Below are positions 1 through 6,183 of a stretch of DNA of 8,094 nt, piece by piece. A program made the position numbers and the translations under genes. Origin of the DNA: Actinomycetota bacterium (GTDB lineage Bacteria; Actinomycetota; Thermoleophilia; Gaiellales; Gaiellaceae); the NCBI GenBank assembly GCA_013698195.1, contig JACCVK010000310.1, positions 1 to 8,094 on the forward strand. The letters run 5' to 3'. The notes beneath the pieces were generated by a model. That model saw only the letters and a list, made by a program, of their open reading frames with translations, did no database searches and was not told where the DNA came from. Numbering within the stretch: position 1 is the stretch's first letter; each line of letters begins with the position of its first letter.

Positions 1-287
1 CCGCCAACCGAGGTTGGCAGCACCTGTCCGACGGCGTATCCCACGAGATAGGCACGTGTCAGCCACGGGACACCCTCGCGGATCCCCCGCGCACGCAGGA
101 GCAACTTCCAGCGCCACGCCATCGGGAAAACCATCACGAACAGCAAGGACGCGGAGAGCGCGACCCAGCCGGGATCCGCGCTCCGGAGGATCTCCGCAGT
201 CCTGTGAATGTCGATCTTCAGCAGGATGTAAGTGAGCGCAAGCGCGGAGACGATCAGCGTAGCGACGAGCCGCACCGACCGCTTCAT
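1..287 (-). CDS. Flippase-like / lysylphosphatidylglycerol synthase TM-domain membrane protein, N-terminal part (cut by left edge)
   Basis: An open frame begins with ATG at 287 and stays open to base 1, giving 95 residues of a longer protein. Visible are a short basic start (MKRSVR), a hydrophobic helix at about residues 7-24, a second at about 41-57, the sequence MAWRWKLLLRARG at 56-68, and a third hydrophobic stretch from about 79 ending in GQVLPTSVG at 87-95. The RW(K/R)-LLL-A-G motif after the second helix and the (L/F)LPTS-GG motif in the third are typical of the COG0392 / LPG_synthase_TM / flippase-like family, polytopic proteins of roughly 300-350 residues. Members occur beside glycosyltransferase genes; some transfer lysine to phosphatidylglycerol (only when fused to a C-terminal domain) and others are thought to move lipids or lipid-linked sugars. 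The rest of the protein is not visible, so the role here is inferred. No clear Shine-Dalgarno sequence precedes the ATG. It is transcribed divergently from the epimerase gene. Confidence 0.82.
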   Translation of the reverse strand, partial: MKRSVRLVATLIVSALALTYILLKIDIHRTAEILRSADPGWVALSASLLFVMVFPMAWRWKLLLRARGIREGVPWLTRAYLVGYAVGQVLPTSVG

Positions 288-548
288 GTGCTGAGGGGAT
301 CGGAAAGGAACGCGGCGGGTCCCCTGGGGAGCGCAGCCGTCATACGCGGTTACCTAGCGTACGCGCTGGGGTGGCGCGCACGACGTGTTCGCACATGGCC
401 CTCTCAGGTGACAGGATGGTCGAGTTGGTGGCTGGTCTTAGTAATAGTGTCAGCGAGGTGAGTGCCCTGGCGCGTGCAACCGACTACTCGGATCCGCACG
501 GGCCGTGGCAGGCGCGGTGGGCCTAGAAGGTTCCCAAAGGCTATTTCG
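288..548. other. Divergent intergenic spacer
   Basis: This 261-bp spacer separates the minus-strand membrane protein from the plus-strand epimerase, so promoters for both should lie here. It is GC-rich except for a small AT-richer patch at about 436-448 (TCTTAGTAATAGT). I could not pair that patch with a -35 box at normal spacing, so I do not call a promoter. A perfect 8-bp palindrome GCGTACGC lies at 357-364 and a CCCCTGGGG near-palindrome at 321-329; both are short and may be chance. No gene-like reading was found. An AAAGG at 536-540, eight bases before the GTG at 549, is the likely ribosome binding site of the epimerase. Confidence 0.5.
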
Positions 549-1529
549 GTGAAGATCCTCGTGACCGGCGCAGCCGGGTTCATCGGCTCGAATCTCGTGG
601 CCGAGCTGCTTCGACGCGGACACTCGGTAGTCGGCCTGGACAATCTCTCTTTGGGGACGCGCAGGAATCTCGCTGACGTCGCTGACAATCCGTTGTTCGA
701 CCTGCGCCAATCCGACATTCGCGACAAATCGGCCATGCTCGACGCCGCGAAAGAATGCGAAGTCATCGTTCACCTTGCCGCCTATAAGATCCCGCGCTAC
801 AGCGACGCTTACGAAACGTTGATGATCAACGGGTTCGGCTCGGAGATCGTCGCACAGACCGCGGCTCGAACGGGTGCCAAGATCGTCGCAGCGTCTACTT
901 CCGATGTGTACGGCAAGAATCCGCAGGTGCCGTTTTCTGAGGACATGGACTCGGTTATCGGCAACCCGCAAGTCAAACGGTGGGCGTACGCGGTGTCGAA
1001 GATGTTCGAAGAACAGTTGCTACTGGCGTGCCATGATCGGTTCGGAAACGACGTGGTGCTGCTTCGGTTCTTCGGCGGTTATGGCCCGAACCAGAATCTA
1101 ACCTGGTGGGGCGGTCCCCAGGCTGTTTTCATCGAGAAAGCGCTCGATGGCGAGCCGCTTCCGGTGCACGGTGATGGCAGCCAGACACGGTCCTTTACGT
1201 ACGTCAAAGACCATGTCGCCGCCGTCGCCGCCGCAGTCGAGAGCTCGCGAGCCGACAACCTTGTCGTCAACGTCGGTACCGAGGAGGAGATCAGCATTGC
1301 TGCTCTCGCAGAGCTCATCTGGCGGCTCGTGCACGGCGAGGACTCGCGCGTGGAGATTGAGAGGATCCCGTACGAGTCCTTCGGCAAGTACGAAGACGTC
1401 GTGCGGCGCGTGCCAGACATCAGCCGGGCGAGGGAGTTACTGGGTTTCGAGCCAAAGGTCGACCTTGAAACCGGCCTCCGCGAGACGATTCGCTGGCAAG
1501 CCGGGCTACGCGGTCACCTTACGCGCTGA
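549..1529 (+). CDS. NAD-dependent epimerase/dehydratase (extended SDR), nucleotide-sugar modifying
   Basis: This is a 326-residue cytoplasmic extended short-chain dehydrogenase/reductase of the family that includes UDP-glucose 4-epimerase, UDP-glucuronate decarboxylase and dTDP-glucose 4,6-dehydratase; length is normal. The Rossmann motif GAAGFIG is at residues 7-13, with Asp31 at the end of strand 2 (favours NAD over NADP). HLAA is at 75-78, the Ser/Thr region STSDVYG at 116-122, and the catalytic pair YAVSK at Tyr147/Lys151. The sugar-binding half shows RFFGGYGP at 173-180 and TRSFTYVKD at 213-221, as in epimerase/decarboxylase members. The exact reaction cannot be read from motifs; a 4-epimerase or a decarboxylase are the main options. 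I chose the GTG at 549 because the protein then starts directly with the first beta strand (MKILVTG) and AAAGG lies eight bases upstream; the frame is open to a GTG at 462, but those 29 residues are Arg/Pro-rich and unlike the family. It is followed 4 bp later by a GT2 gene, suggesting co-translation. Confidence 0.9.
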   Translation: MKILVTGAAGFIGSNLVAELLRRGHSVVGLDNLSLGTRRNLADVADNPLFDLRQSDIRDKSAMLDAAKECEVIVHLAAYKIPRYSDAYETLMINGFGSEIVAQTAARTGAKIVAASTSDVYGKNPQVPFSEDMDSVIGNPQVKRWAYAVSKMFEEQLLLACHDRFGNDVVLLRFFGGYGPNQNLTWWGGPQAVFIEKALDGEPLPVHGDGSQTRSFTYVKDHVAAVAAAVESSRADNLVVNVGTEEEISIAALAELIWRLVHGEDSRVEIERIPYESFGKYEDVVRRVPDISRARELLGFEPKVDLETGLRETIRWQAGLRGHLTR

Positions 1530-1533
1530 CGCC

Positions 1534-2313
1534 ATGAGTGGAGCAGCCGAGGCGCGGCGCGCGCTCTATATCGTGGTGCCGGTTTTCAACGAGGCGCCGA
1601 ATCTGGAGCGCCTGTTCGACGGGCTGCGGGTAGTCGCTCAAGAGGCTTCCGAGCTTGATGTGTCGGTCGTACTCGTCGACGATGGTAGCTCGGACGGAAC
1701 ACCGAATCTGGCACGCGCGCTCGGGGAGGGACTGGAGTTGACGGTGCTGACCCACGGGACTAACCGGGGTCCCGGCTATGCCTTCGGGAGTGCGTTCGCG
1801 TACCTCGCCTCGCGTGTCCGTTCGCATGATCTAGTCGTCACGATGGAAGGGGACAACACGTCTCGCACGGAGCTGATCGCAAAAATGCTGCTGCGTGCGG
1901 AGGAGGGTCACGATGCGGTATTCGCGAGCCCGTACGCGTATGGCGGAGCGATCCTGCACACCAGCGCGGTACGCGTCGTGCTCAGTCACGTTGCGAACGC
2001 TTTCGTCAAAGAGTTTATCGGGGTGCACGGCATTCTGACCGTCAGCTCGTTCTTCCGCCTGTACCGTGGTGCATCCTTGCGTCGACTTCAGGAGTGCTAC
2101 GGCGAACGCATCGTCGAACGAGACGGTTTTGAGTCGATGGTCGAGCTCGTGATGAAGATGGTTTATCTCCAGATGTCGATCTCGGAGGTACCAATGGTGC
2201 TCGATGGAACTCGCCGCACCGGCCCGAGCAAGCTGAACACGAGACGAACCGTGGTCGGGTACTTCTCGCTTTTCGGGCGCAAGCGTGCCTGGCGGCAACG
2301 CGCGGCTAGGTGA
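1534..2313 (+). CDS. Family 2 glycosyltransferase, dolichol-phosphate-mannose-synthase-like, soluble
   Basis: The 259-residue protein has a GT-A fold of the DPM1-like GT2 type. IVVPVFNE is at 13-20 and VDDGSSDGT at 48-56 (nucleotide binding). The position where DPM1-like enzymes usually carry an Asp-x-Asp-like metal motif reads MEGDNTS at 104-110. SSFFRLYRG at 171-179 corresponds to the family's D-x-TSGFR-Y region, but the usual Asp is Thr169. TRRTGPSKL at 226-234 matches the conserved R-x-G-x-SK loop near the end of the catalytic domain. No transmembrane segment follows, so it should be soluble or peripheral, with only a basic tail (GRKRAWRQRAAR) at 248-259 that might touch the membrane. DPM1 relatives transfer a sugar from a nucleotide sugar to a polyprenyl phosphate; the altered motifs make that assignment uncertain and an ordinary transferase is possible. 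ATG 1534 lies 4 bp after the epimerase stop; the frame is open further upstream only as a shadow of the epimerase. No clear ribosome binding site is seen. Confidence 0.88.
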   Translation: MSGAAEARRALYIVVPVFNEAPNLERLFDGLRVVAQEASELDVSVVLVDDGSSDGTPNLARALGEGLELTVLTHGTNRGPGYAFGSAFAYLASRVRSHDLVVTMEGDNTSRTELIAKMLLRAEEGHDAVFASPYAYGGAILHTSAVRVVLSHVANAFVKEFIGVHGILTVSSFFRLYRGASLRRLQECYGERIVERDGFESMVELVMKMVYLQMSISEVPMVLDGTRRTGPSKLNTRRTVVGYFSLFGRKRAWRQRAAR

Positions 2314-2419
2314 GCCGCCATGTCGCGAGCAGCACTCGCATCAAGTGTGATCGGCCATCGTTCTTGGGGGGCGACCATGCGGGCTGAACGCACCACGGCT
2401 CTCTGTGGAGCCGAGACGC
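2314..2419. other. Convergent intergenic spacer
   Basis: This 106-bp spacer lies between the tail of the plus-strand DPM-like gene and the tail of the minus-strand GT2 gene. It holds the hairpin described separately at 2396-2413 and no gene-like reading. Confidence 0.5.
2396..2413. terminator. GC-rich hairpin between convergent genes, possible bidirectional terminator
   Basis: A perfect 6-bp inverted repeat CGGCTC / GAGCCG encloses a 6-base loop (TCTGTG). It begins 6 bases beyond the stop of the minus-strand GT2 gene and lies 82 bases after the stop of the plus-strand DPM-like gene. No T-tract follows on either strand, so it is not a classical intrinsic terminator; stem-only terminators are reported in high-GC actinobacteria. 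The position supports a role in ending transcription, but a 6-bp stem could also be chance. Confidence 0.35.
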
Positions 2420-3622
2420 TTACATGCTGGAACCGAGAGAGGTGGAAATTGGCTGGCCTCGAACCGCCTCCGCAGCATGGAGCCTAAGCCATGGCTCGCT
2501 CGGGACGGTCGAGACGGGGACGCGCTGAACCGGCATCCGGTCGACGAATCGATGACAGGTGTCGATTAGGAGGTGACGTAGGAGATACGGCTTCAATCGC
2601 TGGTACACCTCATGGACGGAAATGTCCCTGCCATGGACACGCTCGCGCAGACGGGAGCACTCGCTCGATCCGACCATGTGGGACACGGTCGTCTTCTGCT
2701 CATCGTGCACACGGAATGCTCCTAGATAGCGAGGAATCCGGGCCATTTTCGCGCCGACATCGCGAAAGCGAAGGAGCAGATCCCAGTCGAGCGCGTATGC
2801 GAAGCTCGGGTCAACGCGGGACCCGACTGCCTCCCATACCCGTCGCCGCCAGAACAGGGTCTCCTGAGGGATGTAATCAGCGAGTGTGAGGGCGACATCG
2901 TCGTGGCGCGGCAGGATCCACGAGCCGATCTGAGCGTCGTTCTCGTCAATCATCAGCCGGTGCCCGTAGACGACGTCCACGTCGGGTTGCTCGACGAAGA
3001 AGCGAGCGACACATGCCAGAGAGCCCGGGAGAAGCAGATCGTCGGAGTTCAGCCACGCCATGATGTCCCCCGTCGTCTCGCGGAAGCCACGATTGATCGC
3101 ATCGCCCTGGCCACCGTCTTCCTCCGAGATCCAGCGGGTCAGAAGAGGTTCGAAGCGCTGTAGCACGTCGAGTGTCTGATCCGAGGATCCCCCGTCCTGC
3201 ACGACGTATTCGAGGTCCGGGTACTGCTGGCTGACGACGCTGTAGATCGTCCGCTCGAGGAACCTCCCCTGCTGAAACGAGGGCGTGACGATCGTGATCG
3301 TCGGCGCTCGCTCGGGCGCACGCGTTCGGAGATACCGCGCAGGGACCCGCAGCGGCTTCGGCTCGTAGTGCCGTAGCCGGCCGATCCGCGGCTTCATCCA
3401 CGACGGTAGACGAGCGACGATCTTCATCGAGAAGCTGCGGCCCGCGACCTCGTGTCTCAGAGCCTCTTCTATGCTCCTAACAGCAGAGGCGTCTGCAATC
3501 AAGCGTGCCTCGAGCTCGCTGATCGGGGTGCCCCTCGCTACGACCTGTGTGAGGGTTTCTTCCAGCAGCACCTGACGCTTTTGCAGCTGGTCAGCCATCG
3601 ATAGGAGCTGCTCAGGCCTCAC
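2420..3622 (-). CDS. Family 2 glycosyltransferase with helical N-terminal extension
   Basis: The 400-residue protein has two parts. Residues 1-62 are rich in Leu, Gln, Glu and Arg and likely form helices or a short coiled coil; a basic Pro/Arg linker follows to about 107. From 108 a GT-A glycosyltransferase begins: TITIVTPSFQQG at 108-119, VQDGGSSDQT at 141-150, EEDGGQGDAINRGF at 167-180, the metal-binding motif LNSDD at 191-195, ETLFWRR at 254-260, ALDWDLLLRF at 277-286 (catalytic base region) and FRVHDEQKT at 303-311. This set is typical of GT2 enzymes of surface-glycan clusters annotated as WcaA-like transferases; donor and acceptor cannot be told. It is cytoplasmic, with no membrane segment. 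The start is GTG at 3622 with a GGAG only 2 bases before it; an ATG at 3598 (Met9) is an alternative, and an in-frame TGA lies a short way upstream. It is last of three same-strand genes, 100 bp after the second FkbM gene. Confidence 0.88.
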   Translation of the reverse strand: MRPEQLLSMADQLQKRQVLLEETLTQVVARGTPISELEARLIADASAVRSIEEALRHEVAGRSFSMKIVARLPSWMKPRIGRLRHYEPKPLRVPARYLRTRAPERAPTITIVTPSFQQGRFLERTIYSVVSQQYPDLEYVVQDGGSSDQTLDVLQRFEPLLTRWISEEDGGQGDAINRGFRETTGDIMAWLNSDDLLLPGSLACVARFFVEQPDVDVVYGHRLMIDENDAQIGSWILPRHDDVALTLADYIPQETLFWRRRVWEAVGSRVDPSFAYALDWDLLLRFRDVGAKMARIPRYLGAFRVHDEQKTTVSHMVGSSECSRLRERVHGRDISVHEVYQRLKPYLLRHLLIDTCHRFVDRMPVQRVPVSTVPSEPWLRLHAAEAVRGQPISTSLGSSM

Positions 3623-3687
3623 GGCTCCAGTACTGTAGCCACATCACCGGGCGTCTCTCGCCCTGCAGATCCCGCTCGATGAAGGGA

Positions 3688-3714
3688 CTTGGGCCCGGCC
3701 GGACGAAGGCCAAG
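3688..3714 (-). other. Imperfect hairpin between FkbM and GT2 genes
   Basis: Within the 100-bp gap downstream of the second FkbM gene, CTTGG at 3688-3692 can pair with CCAAG at 3710-3714. Two more GC pairs become possible inside the stem if one G is bulged out. It begins 8 bases after the FkbM stop on the minus strand. No T-run follows, so it might be a weak pause or RNA-stability element, or chance. Confidence 0.22.
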
Positions 3715-3722
3715 GAGTTCCA

Positions 3723-4358
3723 CTAGCGGCTTACGTTCGCGAAGATTCCGTCTATCTGGAGGATCTCGCCTGTATCGGGATGAGTGAACGATGCTTCGAG
3801 TGCGACCGGGGCGAAGCCCCTTTCACGCATCATCGCGCACACCGCCGGAGCGAGCACCTGGCCCTCATAGATTGGGACGAGAGACATCTCGAGCTCTACC
3901 AGCTCGACCGTGGGAAGCAGGGCACGAGCGCCGCGTAGCACCAACGGTTCCGCGCCCTGGACATCCGCCTTGAGCATTTTGCGCCCGTCGGGCAAGGTGA
4001 GGAGGTCGAGCGCGGTTACGCTGACGTCCTCAACGCCGATGTACGCGGCGTCCGGGGCCGCGTCCACTGTTGCAGTAGCTATCGGCAGAAAGCTGCTGCT
4101 GTACGAGTTGGCCGACACATTCATCGTGGCTACGGCGGGCGCTTCGCCTAATGCGATGTTGAGTGTGTGCCAAGCCGGATCATCGGCGGCAGCTGCGCGC
4201 AGGCGTTCGAAAGCGTCTCGAAGAGGCTCGAACGAGACGATAGTCCCCATGTAGCCGTCCTTACGCAGACGACTCGCGTACTGACCCGCGTTCGCGCCGA
4301 CGTCGAGGACGACGGTTACGCCTCGCTCTTCAATCAGGCGTACGCGATCTTCTCTCAC
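3723..4358 (-). CDS. FkbM-family SAM-dependent methyltransferase
   Basis: This is a 211-residue protein consisting of one FkbM methyltransferase domain (class I Rossmann fold, O-methylation in characterised members such as FkbM). The SAM-binding motif I LDVGANAGQYA is at 18-28, FEP at 43-45 marks the acidic end of strand 2, NSYSSSFLP at 84-92 is a hallmark of this FkbM subgroup, LKADVQGAE at 129-137 is the family's K-x-D-x-x-G-x-E motif, and DTGEILQIDGIF at 195-206 closes the domain. In glycan clusters such enzymes are believed to methylate sugar hydroxyls; the substrate is unknown. The start is GTG at 4358; the frame is open 13 codons further up to a TGA at 4398-4400 without another start codon. 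No ribosome binding site is evident, and the protein is somewhat shorter at its N-terminus than many relatives. It is 66 bp behind another FkbM gene on the same strand; the two are clearly divergent and not a recent tandem copy. Confidence 0.88.
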   Translation of the reverse strand: MREDRVRLIEERGVTVVLDVGANAGQYASRLRKDGYMGTIVSFEPLRDAFERLRAAAADDPAWHTLNIALGEAPAVATMNVSANSYSSSFLPIATATVDAAPDAAYIGVEDVSVTALDLLTLPDGRKMLKADVQGAEPLVLRGARALLPTVELVELEMSLVPIYEGQVLAPAVCAMMRERGFAPVALEASFTHPDTGEILQIDGIFANVSR

Positions 4359-4424
4359 GTCAAGGGAAACGTCGTGGACGGCGCCGGCGACCCAGCGTCA
4401 GCCGCGCGATCTGCGCCAGCCTTC

Positions 4425-5273
4425 CTAAGCAGCGGGCCGTCCCTGTGATCCCGAACGCTCGAGTTCGTTGATCACCGCTAGCCGGTCCTTGGCGGCGCCT
4501 GCATACATCTCTCCCACCTCGACGGCGCTCTTCGCCAGTGACGAGGCGAGCTCCAGGGTTGCGGGCAGGAGGCGCTCGAGTACCCGGGCGTGCAGGAACA
4601 CGAGGTTCCCCATGTGCCCCCGCGGCACCTCGCCATCGTCCCACTGAAGAATCACGAACTCTTCACGGTGCACGATGAATGCGAAATGGGAGAAGCCGCG
4701 CGGCCGCAGCTCCGAGAGCATGTCCTCCGCACTCCACGGGCAAGGCCCGAGGGAGTGAGGCAGATCGGTCCAGTGCTCGACCATCACGACATCGGGCTCG
4801 AGATCGCCCATTCCGGAAACAACCGCGAAGTCATGTCCCTCGGTGTCGACCTTCAAGATGCCCACGCGCGCTGGAATCTCTCCAGTGTCGAGAAGGGATG
4901 CCAGCGACCGTGCTGTCACTGGGACCGACCTCTGCCACGCGATCTCGTCGGTGTCGGGTCGCTTGAGCACCGTATGCCCGAACGTCGCCTGAGCGCCGTC
5001 GGGACTGACCGACATATGTAGCTCGAGCTTCCCGTCCGCGTTGCTGACAGCGAACTCATGAACAGTGATACCCACGTGGTCCGAAAAGCGCTGTCGCAGG
5101 AAGGCGGCGTTCTCGGGCTCCGGTTCGATGACGTGGACAACCTCGCTTCCGGCGCGCACCATCTCGTCGGCAAAGGCACCGCGCTCAGCTCCGACGTCGA
5201 TCACGGACCGGTGGTCGAGGCGGGTGAGGTACGCACCCAACAACCAAGTCTCGGGCTCCTGTCCGTAGAGCAC
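4425..5273 (-). CDS. FkbM-family SAM-dependent methyltransferase with C-terminal helical tail
   Basis: The 282-residue protein has an FkbM-type methyltransferase domain at about residues 5-230. Motif I IDVGAERGAF is at 25-34, IEPEPENAAFLRQ at 49-61 follows strand 2, LKVDTEGHD at 140-148 is the characteristic motif, and VMVEHW at 163-168 forms a later strand. After the domain, residues 228-275 are Leu/Ala/Glu-rich (VLERLLPATLELASSLAKSA, then a second stretch ending RLAVINELERS), predicted by eye to be amphipathic helix or coiled coil. The domain is the catalytic half of a presumed sugar O-methyltransferase; the tail may serve oligomerisation or partner binding. The GTG at 5273 is the only start after an in-frame TAG at 5295-5297, so the N-terminus is short and there is no convincing ribosome binding site; an upstream frameshift or different start cannot be excluded. 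It is the first gene of the minus-strand group FkbM-FkbM-GT2. Confidence 0.87.
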   Translation of the reverse strand: MLYGQEPETWLLGAYLTRLDHRSVIDVGAERGAFADEMVRAGSEVVHVIEPEPENAAFLRQRFSDHVGITVHEFAVSNADGKLELHMSVSPDGAQATFGHTVLKRPDTDEIAWQRSVPVTARSLASLLDTGEIPARVGILKVDTEGHDFAVVSGMGDLEPDVVMVEHWTDLPHSLGPCPWSAEDMLSELRPRGFSHFAFIVHREEFVILQWDDGEVPRGHMGNLVFLHARVLERLLPATLELASSLAKSAVEVGEMYAGAAKDRLAVINELERSGSQGRPAA

Positions 5274-5468
5274 GCGGCCGATCGTAGCGAAGGACTAATC
5301 CACCCCAGATCGCGAGTTCGGTGGCCGAGCTTCGGCAGCCGCGACGGCGAAGCGCCGTTCCAGCAGCCCTTCACGAGCACCAGCTAATCGGTGTCGGCAT
5401 GATGGACTTCCTTGAGTACCTGCCAGGCGGTCAGTAGGCCCTTCATGTTTCACGATTCATGACCTGAC
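5274..5468. other. Divergent intergenic spacer with short possible coding remnants
   Basis: This 195-bp spacer separates the minus-strand FkbM gene from the plus-strand methyltransferase and should hold promoters for both. No convincing -35/-10 pair was found on either strand. On the minus strand a 20-codon open frame at 5446-5384 begins MKGLLTAWQVLKEVHHADTD, and an overlapping frame downstream reads LAGAREGLLERRFAVAAAEA. Both have protein-like composition but no complete gene can be built from them. They may be chance in high-GC DNA or remnants of a lost gene. Confidence 0.35.
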
Positions 5469-6161
5469 ATGGCGCTCGACCCCATCTCCGAGTTCCAAAC
5501 AGATCACTACTACCGCCACAACCAACGGCGTCTCGAGCACCTCGCGACGCTCGGCCTCCCGCTCGCTGGGCGCAGCGTTATCGAGGTCGGTGCGGGCATC
5601 GGCGACCACACGAGCTTCTTCCTCGATCGCGGGTGCAGTGTGCTCACGTCCGACGGTCGCACTGAGAACGTCGAGTTGCTCCGGCGGCGGTACTCGCGGA
5701 TCACGGTTCGTCAGCTCGATTTGGACGACCCAGATCCTGAGTTCCGCGAGCAGGCTGAAATTGTCTACTGCTATGGAACCCTCTACCACCTGCGCCGGCC
5801 TGCACAGGCGCTGACGTTCCTTGCACGGTGCTGCACCTCGCTGATGCTCATCGAGACTTGTGTCTCGTTCGGCGACGACGAGCGCCTCGACATTGCGGAG
5901 GAGGATTCGTCCAATCCCTCGCAGGCTCTCTCCGGGATCGGCTGTCGCCCGACCCGGCTCTGGGTCCACCGCCGTCTCAGCGAGCTTTTCCACTGCGTCT
6001 ACATGCCCAGGACGCAGCCGTGGCACCCGGAGTTCCCCATCGACTGGACCACTCCCGACCGCGTTGGCGAGCTCACCCGTGCGATCTTCATCGCATCACG
6101 AACGCCACTCCGAAATCAACTGTTGACACCGCGGATTCAGCAACACCAGGAGCGGATCTAG
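5469..6161 (+). CDS. Class I SAM-dependent methyltransferase (non-FkbM type)
   Basis: The 230-residue protein carries a class I methyltransferase core: motif I VIEVGAGIGDHT at 37-48, a strand ending in SDGR at 61-64, LDLDDPDP at 83-90, and IVYCYGTLYHL at 98-108 (post-strand-4 motif) followed by RPAQAL. The second half has TRLWVHRRL at 162-170, VYMPRTQPWHPEFPIDW at 177-193 and LTRAIFIASR at 202-211, conserved in a group of methyltransferases that I recognise from surface-polysaccharide clusters but for which I know no tested substrate. It is cytoplasmic, without signal or membrane segments. It probably methylates a sugar or a glycan intermediate (inferred from neighbours). ATG 5469 is the first suitable start; an ATG at 5459 is out of frame and stops after two codons. 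No Shine-Dalgarno sequence is visible, so translation may be leaderless or depend on a distant signal. The next gene starts 22 bases after its stop, so the two are probably co-transcribed. Confidence 0.85.
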   Translation: MALDPISEFQTDHYYRHNQRRLEHLATLGLPLAGRSVIEVGAGIGDHTSFFLDRGCSVLTSDGRTENVELLRRRYSRITVRQLDLDDPDPEFREQAEIVYCYGTLYHLRRPAQALTFLARCCTSLMLIETCVSFGDDERLDIAEEDSSNPSQALSGIGCRPTRLWVHRRLSELFHCVYMPRTQPWHPEFPIDWTTPDRVGELTRAIFIASRTPLRNQLLTPRIQQHQERI

Positions 6162-6183
6162 TAGGTGAGGATCTGACTCGAGC

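Noticed and set aside
425..447. TTGGTG with TAATAG as a promoter for the epimerase
   Set aside because: The spacer is only 11 bases, too short for a sigma-70-type promoter.
462..548. A 29-residue N-terminal extension of the epimerase from GTG 462
   Set aside because: Arg/Pro-rich and unlike the family, which begins directly at the beta strand of the Rossmann motif; the GTG at 549 has AAAGG eight bases upstream.
450..971. 173-codon minus-strand frame antisense to the epimerase
   Set aside because: Overlaps a well-supported gene, has no recognisable motif and is rich in Arg, Val and Asp as antisense frames in high-GC DNA are.
1147..1533. An upstream extension of the DPM-like GT2 frame
   Set aside because: It lies wholly inside the epimerase in another frame and reads as Ser/Arg-rich shadow sequence; the ATG at 1534 begins just before the conserved VVPVFNE strand.
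3723..5273. The two FkbM genes as a recent tandem duplication
   Set aside because: Motif I, the region after strand 2, the K-x-D-x-x-G-x-E motif and the C-termini differ strongly, so they are distant paralogues at best.
5412..5440. TTGAGT and TAGGCC at 17-base spacing as a promoter for the methyltransferase at 5469
   Set aside because: The -10 element matches the consensus at only two positions; too weak in GC-rich DNA to call.
5457..6026. 189-codon minus-strand frame antisense to the methyltransferase at 5469-6161
   Set aside because: The plus strand carries SAM-binding and later conserved motifs; this frame shows none.
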